A stretch of DNA of 64,000 bases from Parastagonospora avenae f. sp. tritici 18332-5 (lineage: Eukaryota > Ascomycota > Dothideomycetes > Pleosporales > Phaeosphaeriaceae). Below are positions 22,901 through 34,941 of the stretch, in pieces. The translations under genes were made by a program, and so were the position numbers. The stretch is taken from contig JAFJTR010000001.1 in the NCBI GenBank assembly GCA_022559985.1, positions 434,001-498,000 on the forward strand, read 5' to 3'. Position 1 is the stretch's first letter. The number at the start of each line of letters is the position of its first letter. A model generated the notes under the pieces. It saw only the letters and a program-made list of their open reading frames with translations, had not been told where the DNA came from and did not search any database.

Positions 22901-24665
22901 GAGGCCGGGCGCGTTGATTTATCCGTTGATAGCCCTGCGTAATACAGGGTGGTGGGCGGCGCGCAGGCTGAGTCTAGGACCAACGAATGCAACGCCGTTG
23001 TTGGGACTGAGCGGCTCTTGCGCCCAAGCTCCGCTGGTACGGTGGCTGGGATTTGAGGCTGGTATTGATATTTCGTTGCTGGCGGTTAAATGGGATGTTG
23101 AAATGACATTGCACAAGCGGAGATTTACCTCGCCTCGTCAGCAGCCTCTTGATATGGTGATGCGCATCGATGGCGAGGGCAAGGGATAAGCGGCCCGGAT
23201 TATGCTGATGAGGTACAGGACGTTCCATGATGCCCTTGTGCCCAATGGTGCCGAGCAGCGATGAAGTCATAAGCCGGGCCGTTGGTGTGCACATGCCTCC
23301 AGGCCCAGGGTTGCCGGCGCACACGGGCTGTCAAGTCGCCCTTCTGGAACCGACGTGGATCACAACAGGGCATGTCACCCTCGATCTAGGACCAAAGGAA
23401 CAGTCGCAGAGGCCGCGAGGAAATCAGGCTGAGGGCGTTGCCGTCCGCTCCGTGATGCAGGTAACTGCGGTAATCAGCCTTAATCAAAGCTGGCAGGCCG
23501 CGACGGAAAGGGATTGGGGAACGCAAACTGGTGCACACAGGCCTGGCAGAACGCGTCCAAAGCCGACGCGCCTTGCTGCATGTACTGTATCCAGCGCATC
23601 CCAAAGGGTCCAAGACCAACACTGCGCCGCGGGAGCGTGAAGGGCAGAGGCTCCATGGCGCACGGCGGTGCATAACAGCTGGGCCCGCAAAGCTACTTGC
23701 CCAGCGACGGGTGCCAATGGCAGGTCGAGGGGTGTGGAGAGGCAGGCTGCTTTGGAAGCTGATTGCAGGAAGAACCGGCGACGGATGCGCAGGCTGGATA
23801 ATAGATGTGCAAGCAGACCCCTCACGTGACGGAGGAATAATCGGGGTGGGCGCTAATTTCCACGGGCCCATGGTTCTTCCTGAAGGGCAGCGTCCAGGCA
23901 GCGTCTTCTGCGAATATCGTTGCTTGCCGACGCTGCACTGATCAAGCGACACCCAGAGCATTCCCGCAACCTTGCAGGATACATTAGTGACGCTCGCGAA
24001 GCGAAAACGGGACGAGCACCGGGGCCTACCCAAGCGAAGCACGCCAAAAGTTAGTGATTGATCACAATGTGAGTAGGCGGGACCTCCCAGCACCCAGCAC
24101 AGCACCCTTTGTCGTTACTGTCGCGCGCACTGCCACGTTCATGGCCTACCTGCTCAACGCGGCTAGGAGAGGCAGCGCAGACTGGCGCTCCCTGCCGTCC
24201 AGCGCGGCCGTGGGTGGGTGGAGGGACGCATGGCCCGCATTCTTGACGGGGGTGCTCTGGTCTTCACTCCATCCAGTCTTCTCTCTGCCATGTCTGCTGA
24301 AGCGTCGCTCTCTCCCACGCCTCGCTCGCTTCCATGGCCCGCCCGCGTGTAGCGACAGCCTGCACCGCTGCGCTGTTCCAAGGTTGCTAACTCATCCCAC
24401 GCAGTGCTCGTCTGCAGTGTCTTGCAGGTCTTGCAGGTCTTGCAGCCCCGAGGCACCCCCCTGGCCATACTAGCTTCCCGATTTGGCCGCCAACACACGC
24501 CTCGGCCGCTCGCCAACATCCCTACCTCAGACCTGGCGCCCGTCCCTCCAGCTCGTGTCCCATACCTCAAGCTTCTTCTAGCGAGCCACGGCTGCGTACA
24601 CCTACAGTACCTCCAGCTCGACTGCCCGCCAGCGCTGCGCTTGGGCGGCTTCATATTGCTAGCCC
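19907..24665. other. Gene-poor interval of about 4.8 kb
   Basis: No gene can be supported. Frames of up to 239 codons (for example 23386-24105 on -) have no motif and overlap other patternless frames. 20000-20500 is AT-rich and probably the 3' region of the LPMO gene. 23000-24650 is more GC-rich and pyrimidine-rich and is probably promoter and leader of the Zn2Cys6 gene. No terminal repeats, transposase motif or tRNA is seen. Confidence 0.45.
24421..24445. repeat. Short tandem repeat, unit cttgcaggt
   Basis: Two complete 9-bp units and a 7-bp partial copy upstream of the Zn2Cys6 gene. Confidence 0.75.
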
Positions 24666-26852
24666 ATGTCACACGATTTTACCACCCAGATCAATTCTGC
24701 GCCATATTCGCCCGCCCCATCCCACTTTTCGCACTCCAGCATGGCCGACCCCAACGTCCAGCAGTCAAGACAGCAGCCCGGCGCCTACCCTTCGCCGCAC
24801 TCCTACCCGTCGCCCTCAATGCAGTCCACCTACAGCTATCCGCCGCCCCAGGGACCTCAAAGTAATGAACCCTATCGTGGCTCGCCACAGCAGGCGAACA
24901 ACCTGCCGTCGCTCAACCTGCCGCCAATACGTGCCATGGACGGCCAGCAGCCGCCGCCGCCGCAACCTCAGCAGCAACAGCAGCAATCCATGGGCTCGCC
25001 GCTGCCTCCCCCGCCCCACGGAATGCCGCAGTACTATGGCCACCCAGCGCATCCCCATGCGCCGTCCGGCCAGCAGATGATGGGCAACATGGGCCCTGCG
25101 CAGTTCAATGCCGCAATGCGATACCAACTCCCGCCACAGCACGGCGACCAGCGTATTCTATCGGGCGGTCGCCACAAGAAGGAGATCAAGCGTCGCACAA
25201 AAACGGGATGTTTGACGTGTCGCAAGCGAAGAATAAAGGTGAGTCCAGCCAAGAGCGCTCCAGCGCATTTCGCATCTCGAGTCGGAGCGACTCGAAAAGT
25301 AATAGCGGTGGTGAGCTTCGGTATGCGCTTTGCGCAAGTCAATGGCGATTGGTTGTCTGACGCGACGCGTTGCGCGCGCTGCTCCCAAACCGTCGAGCCG
25401 TAACCGAGAGCCATGAAGCGAGCCCCAAACTTACCTGCGAACATTTACCCTAACCTGACCTCGCCTTACAAATGCGCTAACAACACCACCGCACAGTGTG
25501 ACGAAGCCCATCCCGTCTGCAGAAACTGCCAAAAGAGCAAGCGCGAGTGTCTTGGCTACGACCCAATCTTCAAGCAACAGCCCGGTCCAGCACAAATACA
25601 ACCCGCTCCCAACTCTGCTCCTGCACCTCACTCAACCACCCCAGCAGCCACCCCTGCTGCGCCAGCCTCTACGACATACAGCCAGAGCCCAGTACCACAG
25701 GGCTACGCACCTGCCTCGTCGGCAGGATACGCACCGGCCGCATCTGCGACTAGCGGTGCACACCCTCCGGAGAACTTCAACGCAATCGACCCTGCCCTGG
25801 CTGCTCCACAAGGACAGCCAATGCACCAGGGCCAGCCACACTACAACGGCGTGCACCACATGGATCCTGCCATGAGGGGCCCACCAGGCGCAGCTTATGC
25901 TCATCCACCTCCAATGCTACCACCGAGCAAAGGTGTGTCTTCACTACTAACCCTCACCTTGCTACAGACTGACAATTCGCCAGGGAAACCCTTGACCATG
26001 GCCGACATCTTCGGCATATGCAACCACAGCCCACCAGAGGTGCCCCCTCGCCAGGCGCCAATACCGCCCCAAGTTGACGACGAATTCAGGACAATCTTTT
26101 TTAACGACTACTGCGCAGGCCTAGATATCATGCTGCAAACTCCTTGGTTCACCACAAATGACAATGCCCTTCACCGGATTTTTGCCGACCGCGCGCTGCA
26201 TGAGGAGGCCGCCTACTTCACCGAAACCATGAGAGCTGCCAAGTCGCAAACCTCTGATATGGCCGGGGTCTTCAGTCAAGAAGCTCGACTAATTTGGCAT
26301 TTGCTGAGCACGTGCAAACACCCAGCACCTAGTACTAACGGTCTGCACGCAGCGCATTCGAACGAGAACGACGACATATCCGTCAGAGAGGTGCGGGGGC
26401 GATTTGACATTCTCGAGAGTCTCCTCACCAACCAGAACCTGGCGCCCAATCCACTACGCCAGTTTTCCTACCCTCCTGACTTACCTGAGGCGAAGAAGGC
26501 AGAGGTAGATTTTTGGATTCACCTCGGTGACTTCGTCCAGTATTCTGGCTCTGACTCGGCGCCTCACGGGGCTGCGGATTATGCTCTTTCCATCATGCGC
26601 AATGTCTTGCAAGTCCAGGAGGTCCGTGATGCCATCTACAGCATAGCCATCGCACGCCATTGTGGCAGTCGGACACCGGGCTTCCCGAATCAATTACCAC
26701 CCGTTACGAACCCAAGCGAGGACAGCGACCTTAACAAGCTCACTGTAGCAATGTCCTTCATTAGTCACGAAAGTCGGCAGGGTTCACAGCAAGTCCTGGC
26801 CCGTGTATGCGACATGGCAATGCTGTCCTGGGAGGTCGCTAGGTCTCCATAG
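24666..26852 (+). CDS. Zn(II)2Cys6 transcription factor, 625 aa
   Basis: Three exons: 24666-25238, 25497-25932 and 25984-26852. Intron 1 (25239-25496, GTGAGT...GCACAG, 258 bp) splits the zinc cluster. Joined, it reads CLTCRKRRIKCDEAHPVC followed by RNCQKSKREC, the C-x2-C-x6-C-x6-C-x2-C-x6-C spacing near residues 182-209. Intron 2 (25933-25983, GTGTGT...CTAACC...GCCAG) is inferred. It is 51 bp and reading through it also stays open, so either form is possible. The N-terminus is rich in Pro, Gln and Ser with a short poly-Gln. YDPIFKQQPGP follows the cluster. The C-terminal part (IFGICNHSPPEVPPRQ, VRGRFDILESLLTNQNLAP, SHESRQGSQQVLARVCDMA) is the helical regulatory region. It binds DNA in the nucleus; targets are unknown. 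An ATG at 24741 (MADPNVQQ) is an alternative start. Confidence 0.88.
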
Positions 26853-28120
26853 TACGGAGTGGGCTCGACGTTGCGCCTCGCAGTTCGCGCTTCTTCGAAT
26901 GACGAAACGAAACCCTGCAGTGACAGCAGTCACTAGGGCTCGAAAAGCCGTCGACCTTTCCGTGTTGTTGTATACACACCGTTCACGACACTATCGGTGT
27001 AAGAGCACCTCACTCAACGATTGTGTCTGGCGTGTGGGTATGCCACCGTCGAAGATATTTCTTATGCCCCTAGATTGCTATTTCTTCCCCAGCGGAATTT
27101 CCAATCCCAGATGTAGTTATCAACAAGCACCGCGACTGTACGCTTGTACATTATACCACATTGCCCTTTTGCTTCTGCTTTTCCTGCATCTAGCGCGTGG
27201 AGCTGGTGGTCAATCACGTTTGAGGCAGATACAACTTATACCCGGTTCGACCCTTGGTCGTGTCCTGCGTTTTCTTCGATTAGTATGGCAACAGTAATTT
27301 TTATTTCGGTACGTGGCCTCCTTGGGTATGCCCTGGCGCGTTGCTCGATTTCGTGGATCAAGGATCTAGGTGCGAGAGTATAGAAGAATGAATGAGAACC
27401 CTTTTGCGCCCTCACATCTCGTGCACCTCCCCAGGACCGTGTATCGCTCATAAAGACTAGGAGTCGACATGAACAGGAACTATGTCAGCAGCACCAATCC
27501 AGCCTCGCGATACGAAATTCAACTAACGCTCTTTGCAAAATTTCGACATCGTCTATCAACCGGGAGACAATTTCTCAGCGGTTCAAAACCTTATGCGCAG
27601 AAGAGTTCTTTTCCGCATTATGCCATACTGAATGAAACACTTCTTCGGAGTCGCATTGCAACAACGTCACGAAATAGCATGGTCTACAAAGGTTTGTTGC
27701 AGACCTCAACAGCCATGGATGAGCGGGCAGGAAGTGTGCCATCATACATCAGCCACGCTGCGGAGTACCACTTTTCGATTCGAGAGAACCTGCGGCAACT
27801 GCAGTCTCCATGTCCAAGTGTTTCAAGAAGCCTCTCTAGGACAAGCGTCCCCCGTCTTACTCAGCCTGTATTGTAGTACAACGCGGTCACTCGTTACACA
27901 ACACATCCTACAACGGCCATCTAATTAAACCGCCCACCTCTGATGTTTGATTAGACCCATCCCCCTCAGGCCAATTACTGCTCAAACCCAGCGACCAACA
28001 CCACCCTCCATTGGCATACACCGCCACTTCAGTGACACCGCACGCTTGCTCCTATCCCCTCTCTCCCAACGTGTTTCCCATAGATTGGCCACCGCCCGCC
28101 ACCTCACCCGCGAAGCGCAT
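26853..28120. other. Intergenic
   Basis: No gene is supported. The frame ending at 28240 stays open back to about 27945 without an ATG, and HRHFSDTARLL there looks a little like a mitochondrial presequence. An unseen upstream exon of the next gene is therefore possible. Confidence 0.4.
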
Positions 28121-28687
28121 ATGATGCGTCAGATCGCGCCCACGCTACAAACCGTCCTTCGTGACGCAAAACCGTCTTTCGGAGAATTTCCACTGCCCTG
28201 GGATATTGCACGGATCGACACGAAAGCAGATCTGCTTACCGTGAGTCGTGCCACCGAACAGGCGGTTCTGTGGGCGCGAAATTTGCGCGCATGTGGTGCG
28301 ACGCTGCGGATGGTTGCATGGGAGGGATGGAGAAGAGCGGTTTAGCACTGGGGTTAAGCACGGCATATGCGAAGGCGATCGTGATCGACCAAAGGGAAAC
28401 TGACAGTTCCGAAAGTGCCGACTGTGGGACGCATGTTGTGCGATGTGTGTGTTTGATGATGAGGGTAGAGCAGAGGACAGGAAGGATTTGTGGGGTATGG
28501 TTGCTTTGCGTCAGTTTGTACTCTTCATCTTGGAATCGACAAGGTTCAGGCGATGGATTCTTGGTTGGATTTAGAGGCTGCGGAACCGTTCTGGTATGGG
28601 TACAGCATGGCTATGGAATACTTGAGGTGGTCCGATATGTGCATGAAGCGTCAGCTTTCCCCAGGATTATTCGATCCTAGCTCGTGA
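28121..28687 (+). pseudogene. Hypothetical gene with an apparent single-base frameshift
   Basis: Exon A (28121-28240 from ATG, possibly longer upstream) ends FGEFPLPWDIARIDTKADLLT. A GTGAGT donor at 28241 and a CTGACAG acceptor at 28406 join it in frame to FRKCRLWDACCAMCVFDDEG and then to DLWGMVALRQFVLFILESTR. That frame then closes with a short stop. The +1-shifted frame goes on from 28544 as VQAMDSWLDLEAAEPFWYGY to a plausible C-terminus, LSPGLFDPSS. The switch is at acaaggttcag (28539-28549) and no intron of workable size fits there. I do not recognise the family. Either this is a decaying gene or the sequence has a one-base error. The coding-like character on both sides of the shift makes chance less likely. 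Confidence 0.45.
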
Positions 28688-29137
28688 GTTGCAGAAGAAG
28701 CGAGAAATAGCTGATGCAGCCAGCCTGCGACAACAGTCGTGAGACACAGAGAAAGTAAGTAAATAATGCTCTGAATGCCTCTAGAAAGGCTTTCAGCTTT
28801 TTGCAACTTAGATGTAAGTAGAGCTGTCTGCACAGAGACGAGACATGATTCTGCGAAAGAAATTACTCAACCTAGCAAATCTCGCTGTGCCTGTGACATG
28901 CAGGTGAGAGATTCCTAGTTGAAGTATGACCAAATGGCGGGCGGACTAGGACTGAATTGCATATGAAAATTTCTATTTTGCCCCACCATCCTTTTCAACC
29001 CCACTTGTCAACACAACTGAGCCTTCTTCCTATCAGGCTTCAAATCTTTTGATGACTTGCTGCCCACTATTGGATGTATCTATTTATAGTTTATCTTAAT
29101 TTTCCTCTTTTCCATAACATGTTAGAAACTAAACAAC
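28688..29137. other. Intergenic, upstream of tRNA
   Basis: AT-rich stretch with no gene seen. Confidence 0.5.
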
Positions 29138-29228
29138 GGTCGCTTAGCTCAGTTGGTTAGAGCGTGGTGCTAATAGCAATAATTGCCTTGATACGCCAAG
29201 GTCGCGAGTTCGACCCTCGTAGTGACCA
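29138..29228 (+). tRNA. tRNA-Ile(AAU) with a 17-nt intron
   Basis: Acceptor stem GGTCGCT (29138-29144) pairs with AGTGACC (29221-29227), with discriminator A at 29228. The D arm is GCTC...GAGC. The anticodon stem TGGTG pairs with CGCCA around the loop CTAATAA, with anticodon AAT at 29172-29174. The intron is 29176-29192, in the canonical place one base after the anticodon. The T arm is TCGCGAGTTCGACCCTCGT. Mature length is 74 nt. AAU is read as IAU after inosine editing. Confidence 0.93.
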
Positions 29229-29520
29229 GTTTCTTTTTGCTCTTCTTTTTGCTTTTCTTTTGGCGAGCCTCTCGTGGTGTAGTGGTGGTTCACAGACTCG
29301 AGACCAAACTGCCTTCATACCTTGATTGGTTCTGATCATGGTCGTCGCTAATTATGGTGTGGTGAAAACGCTACGTTCATTTACATTTGTATATTTCCCA
29401 ATGTGATGCATATCTACAATCCAGCTCCAAACCACAACAAACAACACGCTATATATGCAAGAAACAATCCGCTAAAACGGAGGTATATCGACATCTAACC
29501 ACCCAGTCTTTGCCACGCAT

Positions 29521-31464
29521 CTACAAACTCGCCTTCTCCCCGCCAAAATTCTTGCCCGTGATGACACCAAAGTATTGGTTCAGCGCATCACACGTACCAC
29601 TGCCTTCTTCCAGCTTCACAACAACACTCACATACCCATCTGGTCTGACGACAATGATACCGCCCTTCTCCTCGTCCAAACCCATCTTCGCGTGCGCCGC
29701 CGCCTTGGCGTCGGGCACGCGCTGGTCCCACACATCATCCGCATACACGTGGTCTGCATAGCGCGCAAAGACCTTTGGCAATTGCTCATCGATGTGGATC
29801 TTACTTCTTGCGCTGTTGAAAATGAGCGCAAGGGAGAGGAAGGCCGTATGCGGGTTGTGATGTTCATGGTAACGATCCGTCTTCTCCAGATCTTCGTACA
29901 AGAACGACGAGAAGAAAGATGTGGGGTTTGCCATGTTTGTAGCCAAGTCTTTGAGCGCGGTGGATGTCTTGTCCACGGCGCCGCCGAAGATGAACATGCG
30001 GTAGGAGCCGTTGAGCGGGATTTCTTGCTCGAGGTGCACAACGTTGGCGTCGACGACGCGGGTTACGGTCGCGGCTGTGAGGATACGGCCGGTTCGTTGG
30101 GTGGTGCCGTGTTCGTAGGAGAGGTAGAGGGGGTGTTGGGAGGGATGCTCTGGGCCCCAGTTTATGGTGTTGGGGTTGTAGGCGACGCCGTAGCCGGAGG
30201 TGAATTCGCAAGATGCCTTGAAGGTCTTGATGAACTCGTTCTCCTCAGCGGGCTTATTGGATGTAGCGCCTGCAACTTCGCCTGCGGATGGAATGCGTGT
30301 GGAGAAGAGTTTGGCGTAGCGGGCGTCGAAGTCGAGGAGCGTTTCGGCAATCAACTGGCGTTCGGATTCGTAGGTCTTGAGGACGTCGCGCGCTGCCCAG
30401 CCGCTTTCAACATGATGAATCTTCCAGGCGAGGTTTACAGCATCGAGGAATGCAGTATTCATGCCCTGTCCTGCCTTTGGCGAATGGGTGTGGCATGCGT
30501 CTCCGCCCATGAATACACGTTCATCGAGAGTATAACGCTCCGCGATTCCTTGGCCAATTGGATACACTGAGTACCACTCTATGCGATCCCAGGTTATTGT
30601 GTATGGCTTGAGTATTTCTTGTGCGAGCTTTTGGGTATCTTCTGCAGTAACCTGCTTGCGCGGGTCCCAATCTTTGTCTGTAGAGCTGGCAACTTGAATG
30701 TAGAGGCGGACCATGTTGTTCTCGCGAGGAATGACCATAATGCTACCTGCATCTGAGTGAATTGTGCATTTCATCTACAGGAAATGTCAGTCTTTGGTCA
30801 GATTTCTGAGGATAAAATATCATACCTTGATATCGGGAAAGTTTGTCCGTACGACACCATCCATAACACCCCAGACGTGCGCGATTGGGTCCTTGTACCG
30901 GATCTTCACGCCAAGCTGGTCACGTATGAAACTTCTCGCGCCTTCTCCACTGAACAAGTACTTTGCGCGTACAGTTTCTGACATGGTGCCGTCGACATGT
31001 GCCAAGTTAACTTCAACGGGGTATGTAGGGTCATTTCCATCGTTCTTGAAACCAGTAATCGTCCACGGTCTTTGTAGCTTTGTCCCGCTCTTCTCCATAT
31101 CTTCGATAAATACGCGTTCAATCATGCCTTGGTGGAGGAGCGTTGTGAACGGGTACCGTGCATCAATGAACTTTGGACAACTCGCCCAAGTTCCTGTGCG
31201 GTGAATGCCTTTGGCACTGGGGTCCCAGAAAGCAACTTCATACACCTTTGCGGGCTCGTACTCCATGATCTTGCGTTTCAACCCCATGTTTCGCAAGAGA
31301 TCCAGCGATCGGGGCTGGATGCCATCTGCGCGGCCAGTCGGTGTCGGCTCAGGCCTATTATCAATGTGCTTGATCTTGTATCCCCATCGCGCCAGACATG
31401 TCGAGAGGCAAAGGCCGACCGGTCCCGCGCCGACAATGACAATGTCGTAGTTTTCCACCGCCAT
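29521..31464 (-). CDS. Phenol 2-monooxygenase-like FAD-dependent aromatic hydroxylase, 630 aa
   Basis: Two exons: 30826-31464 and 29521-30774. The intron 30775-30825 (GTATGA...CTGTAG) joins FPDIK to MKCTIHSDAG. GAGPVG (residues 12-17) in IVIVGAGPVGLCLSTCLARW binds FAD. GRADGIQPRSLDLLRNMGL is the characteristic stretch of the phenol hydroxylase group. The GD motif MGGDACHTHSPKAGQGMN lies near 303. The C-terminal thioredoxin-like dimerisation domain (about 430-630) ends in IIVVRPDGYVSVVVKL. Length fits fungal phenol 2-monooxygenases, which use NADPH and O2 to turn phenols into catechols. The true substrate is unknown. No ring-cleavage enzyme is nearby, so there is no catabolic cluster in view. 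Confidence 0.92.
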
Positions 31465-33303
31465 TTCGAACCGTCTGGTGTGGGAAAGGCAGAGAAGGTA
31501 TCAATATGCTCCGCGTGTCACGATACGAGTCTAGGACATCCAGATCGTAAAAGTAATAGATGGTGATGCTCAAGAATAAACAGAATAGATTAACCGGGGT
31601 TTACGATCATCACACAAAAGCAGCGCGGCGAGGCTCTTTAAGAGGCCAACGATAGTGCTGGACGCCGGATCCATGGCAAGCGACCACGGGAATGGGACTG
31701 AACCCGGCAATAAATTCGGTTGTGCAGGTTCTCGAAGCTGGAGACAGACAGGCGCCGACAGGCATGCCGTCATGTTGCGGGGAGCGTGGGCGGATCTGTT
31801 CAGCGGCACTTTGATGCCCAGATAGGCTTTGCGCTTGTCCCCGTCCGGCATAGCCGAGATTTAACAGCGACAGTACTGCACGTTAACCCGAGCATAACCA
31901 CTCGACAAATCTGTTCAACGATAGTGCTCTATAATGCTTCAATTGTTCACATCTCTAGTAGATCTCATCAATGTCAACTTGTTCTTTCAGCCCTGGAGTA
32001 CACGACCGAAACTTCCTGAAACAACTCTAGGCCAAAACAGTTTTGTCCCACCGGAGCTGCACAAGCCTGTACAGTTACGCGCGCGCGGAAAGTGGGGGAA
32101 GGAAGCACGCGGAGTTGACATAAGGTACTTCGATGCTCCACAGTTGAAACACTACACTTACCGTGTATTCTTTCCAGCTCAATGTGACCGTCAGCATTTG
32201 CTTGACTTCGTACGAAGCGGACCGATTGACGAATCGTGGCCAATCGTGTTTTCGGCTAGGAGCACGTCTTGCCCCGAGCGAAAGCCTTCATCTCATTCTG
32301 CGGACTGGCAGGTAGACTCGGCAACAATGTATGACACCGACACTCATATTGCGGTGAGTGTTAGAGAGACTTGAGTGTGTTCCGCGAACGCTGATGGCAA
32401 GTGAGCCAATTTATGCGGCATGGAGGGAACCTCGGTAATGTTAGTATGAAGTGTGAAGTATCCTTCAGAATAATCAGATTAATACTTTTAAGGGAATTGC
32501 GTACGCCTCCTGCCTGAACATAGAAAACCAAATTTCGACTCACAAGAGCCACCTAGGTCGTATATCTGCACATATACTTTCGCGGTTGTCTAAGTCGAGC
32601 TTACAATTAACTCCTGTGAGCGAGCTATCGACTATAGAAGCCCAAAATCTGTACCCAAACTCGCCTTCTCAATACTTACTTTACTTCCAAGACAGGGAAT
32701 TTGCACGTCTGGTCGAACCAAGTGAGCTCGGTGACAGCGACCGATAATATGTCCTCAAGAGCTGTAAACCATTCAAAGCCCAGGAGCTGAGAACACCTAT
32801 TAAAGCATGGTTTCGAGACGTAGGCATGGATAGTAGCAGCATCCACAGCAATACATTTGAAGGACCCGCATCACCTCTACAAAAGGCAGCCAACAGACTT
32901 GGGAATCGTGAGAAGAGGTTGCATGCATCGGTCGCTAAGGTAGATTGACGAGCGAACGCAGTGCATTACAGCAGCCTGTCTTGCAAAGCCCAGAATGTAT
33001 TCATATCAGTTCTGTCATAGATAGCCTAACATAAAACATGAGTGTGTCCTATCCGTGTCCGTCCGCGATCCACCAAACCTGAACTCCCGACACCTGATGG
33101 TCTAGCACTTAGACCAGGAGTAATGTCATGCATTGTCGCAAAGACGTCGAATCATATGCAGATGCATGCGCCACAAGCAGTATCAAGGCCATTTTGTATC
33201 CTCCAGTCTATCATGCCCCGCAAGCTTTTGCAGCATTGTGTGGCAACTGTGGGCATCCATGGCCCAGAACCTCGAATCCACCATCCTTCTGAGTACGCAA
33301 AGC
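31465..33303. other. Intergenic, 1.8 kb
   Basis: Upstream of the phenol monooxygenase and downstream of TMA46. A 146-codon frame (31934-32374 on +) has mixed composition but no motif or splice support. Nothing else is seen. Confidence 0.45.
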
Positions 33304-34367
33304 TCAAGAAATCGTGACTTCGCCCAATGTTGCAGCCATGCGCTCCTCTTCCTTTCTTGCTCTGGCGGCTTCGGTCTCCCTGCGCATGGCTTCAATGTTC
33401 CAGCTCGCGTCCTCGTCATCGCTGTCTGCGTCGCTATCTTGCCAGTCACCCTTCTCGAACATGGCACGACCAGTCGCCTCCTTCATCTTCTTGGCCTCCT
33501 CCTCAGCCTGCTTCTTGCTTATGCGGTCCTTCTTCCACTTCGCGAACGTTTCTTCGGTGACGGGCGTGAGTTTGCCGGTGAGTTTGTGGCGTTCAGACTC
33601 GAGGAAGTCTTCGAGAGTGAGGGTGGCCATTGGCGAACTGGCCAAAAGGGCCTTCTCGGCGGCACGCTGTTCTTTTGTCTTGATAACGAATCTGTTGAAG
33701 AATTAGCGTCCAGTCTTCAAACCAGTGGATATGTTGCGACTTACCCAGGTGGTAGCGAGTGCTTGTACTTGCACTCGTCTCCGCCATTCGGGCATGTCCA
33801 GAACCAACCATACTTCTGGTCCTCGATTGCCTGGATAAAGTACTTGCACACCTTGTCTGTGGTCGTCTTGGGATTTCCGTGCTTGCTCAGCACGACACTC
33901 CGCAGCTTTTCCTCATCCCACTCCGTGTTCGTCTCCTTCTTCTTGGCCTCCTCTTCCTCCTCCTTGTCCCGGTTGTCCGTGTACAAACTCCTCTTCTCAG
34001 TCTTGCGCTCGACATTGAGATCGTGCGAGAACTTGCATTTCTTGCCCTTTTCGCAATTGCCCTTCTTGAAGAACTGGCAGAGAATAGTCTTCGGGTCCAC
34101 ACCGAATGGTACTTTCTGTATTTGGACGGGCTTGAAAAGATCGGCAACTTCTTTGCGGGCGGCTTCGGCTGCCGCCTTTTCCTTTTCCTTCTGCAGCTTC
34201 TCGGCTTCCTTGCGCTTCTGCTCGGGGGTACCTCCAGCGGCTGTTGTGGCGTTGATTTGCTTGATTTGCCGTTGTGCAGCTCCTCCCTTTTTATTTTTCA
34301 TACCAAAGGTCTTGTCGACGGCGACCTTCTTCACCTTGGGCTGCTCGCCCTTGCCTTTGGGTGGCAT
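33304..34367 (-). CDS. TMA46: DRG-family regulatory protein, TMA46/ZC3H15-like CCCH protein, 336 aa
   Basis: Two exons: 33745-34367 and 33304-33691. The intron 33692-33744 (GTAAGT...CTAATTC...AACAG) joins SLPPG to FVIKTKEQRAAEKALL. The start MPPKGKGEQPKVKK is followed by a Lys/Glu-rich helix. The first CCCH finger is CQFFKKGNCEKGKKCKFSH (about 95-113). The second is the wider CKYF...WTCPNGGDECKYKH (about 173-205). The DFRP region follows, with LTLEDFLESERHKL, WKKDRISKK and an acidic patch DSDADSDDEDASW. By family knowledge, TMA46/DFRP1 binds and stabilises the translational GTPase DRG1 (Rbg1) on ribosomes. It is divergent from OST4 with about 420 bp between starts. Confidence 0.93.
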
Positions 34368-34788
34368 CGTGGCGGGTATAGATGCTAAATGAGCGTGTGT
34401 AAGTGAAGTATTCGGAAATTCTGGTAGCCAGTCGTGAAGGCCAAACGGTGCCTGGTGGGGGTGGTGGTGATTATTGGTAGGGCTGTGTGTGTCAAAGTGA
34501 GAATGACGATGTGTGGGGTGGGTGGAAAGATCCTTGGTGGCGGAGGCACACTGCGCTCGAGCCCGCTCTTACTCGCCCGACTTTCCGAAGCTCAAGGTGG
34601 CCTCGACGTGAGCGCATCCACGAATCGCAACGCACCGCACACAATTGACTCTTCTTCTCCTGTCGACTGAAGCATTTACGCCTCACACCATTGTATGTTC
34701 CAAAAGGTTGCTAGTAGCCAGACCGCGTGCTAATGAATTGGTAGCAAGCTCCAAAAACGCATATCAAGGACGCGCGACCACATCAACA
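34368..34788. promoter_or_regulatory. Shared upstream region of TMA46 and OST4
   Basis: 421 bp between head-to-head starts. No gene seen and no clear TATA box. Confidence 0.35.
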
Positions 34789-34941
34789 ATGATTACCGAC
34801 AGCCAACTTTACTCGCTCGCCATCTTCCTCGGAAGCGCGGCTATGCTTCTCATCGTACTATACCACTTTCTTGAGGTCAACTCAGAAGAGCACGCTGCTG
34901 CGGAAAAGCCCAAGGTTGCGGCTGGAAAGGCCAGAAGCTAG
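34789..34941 (+). CDS. OST4: Oligosaccharyltransferase subunit OST4, 50 aa
   Basis: A 50-residue single-exon protein. MITDSQLYSLAIFLGSAAML matches the Ost4 pattern of a short lumenal start followed at once by one membrane helix (about residues 8-27, ending IVLYHFLEV). The charged tail is SEEHAAAEKPK. Ost4 is a tiny subunit of the ER N-glycosylation complex that links Stt3 with Ost3/6. Size, charge pattern and the DxQLxSLAI start make the call firm. It is easily missed by gene finders because of its length. Confidence 0.9.
   Translation: MITDSQLYSLAIFLGSAAMLLIVLYHFLEVNSEEHAAAEKPKVAAGKARS

Noticed and set aside
23386..24105. 239-codon - strand frame
   Set aside because: No recognisable domain. 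It lies in a GC-rich probable promoter where long chance frames are expected.
29270..29310. tRNA-like 5' half (ctcgtggtgtagtggtgg) just after tRNA-Ile
   Set aside because: It has an A-box-like stretch but no T arm or pairing acceptor stem. At most it is a fragment.
31934..32374. 146-codon + strand frame
   Set aside because: Some protein-like stretches but no known motif, weak start context and no splice support.
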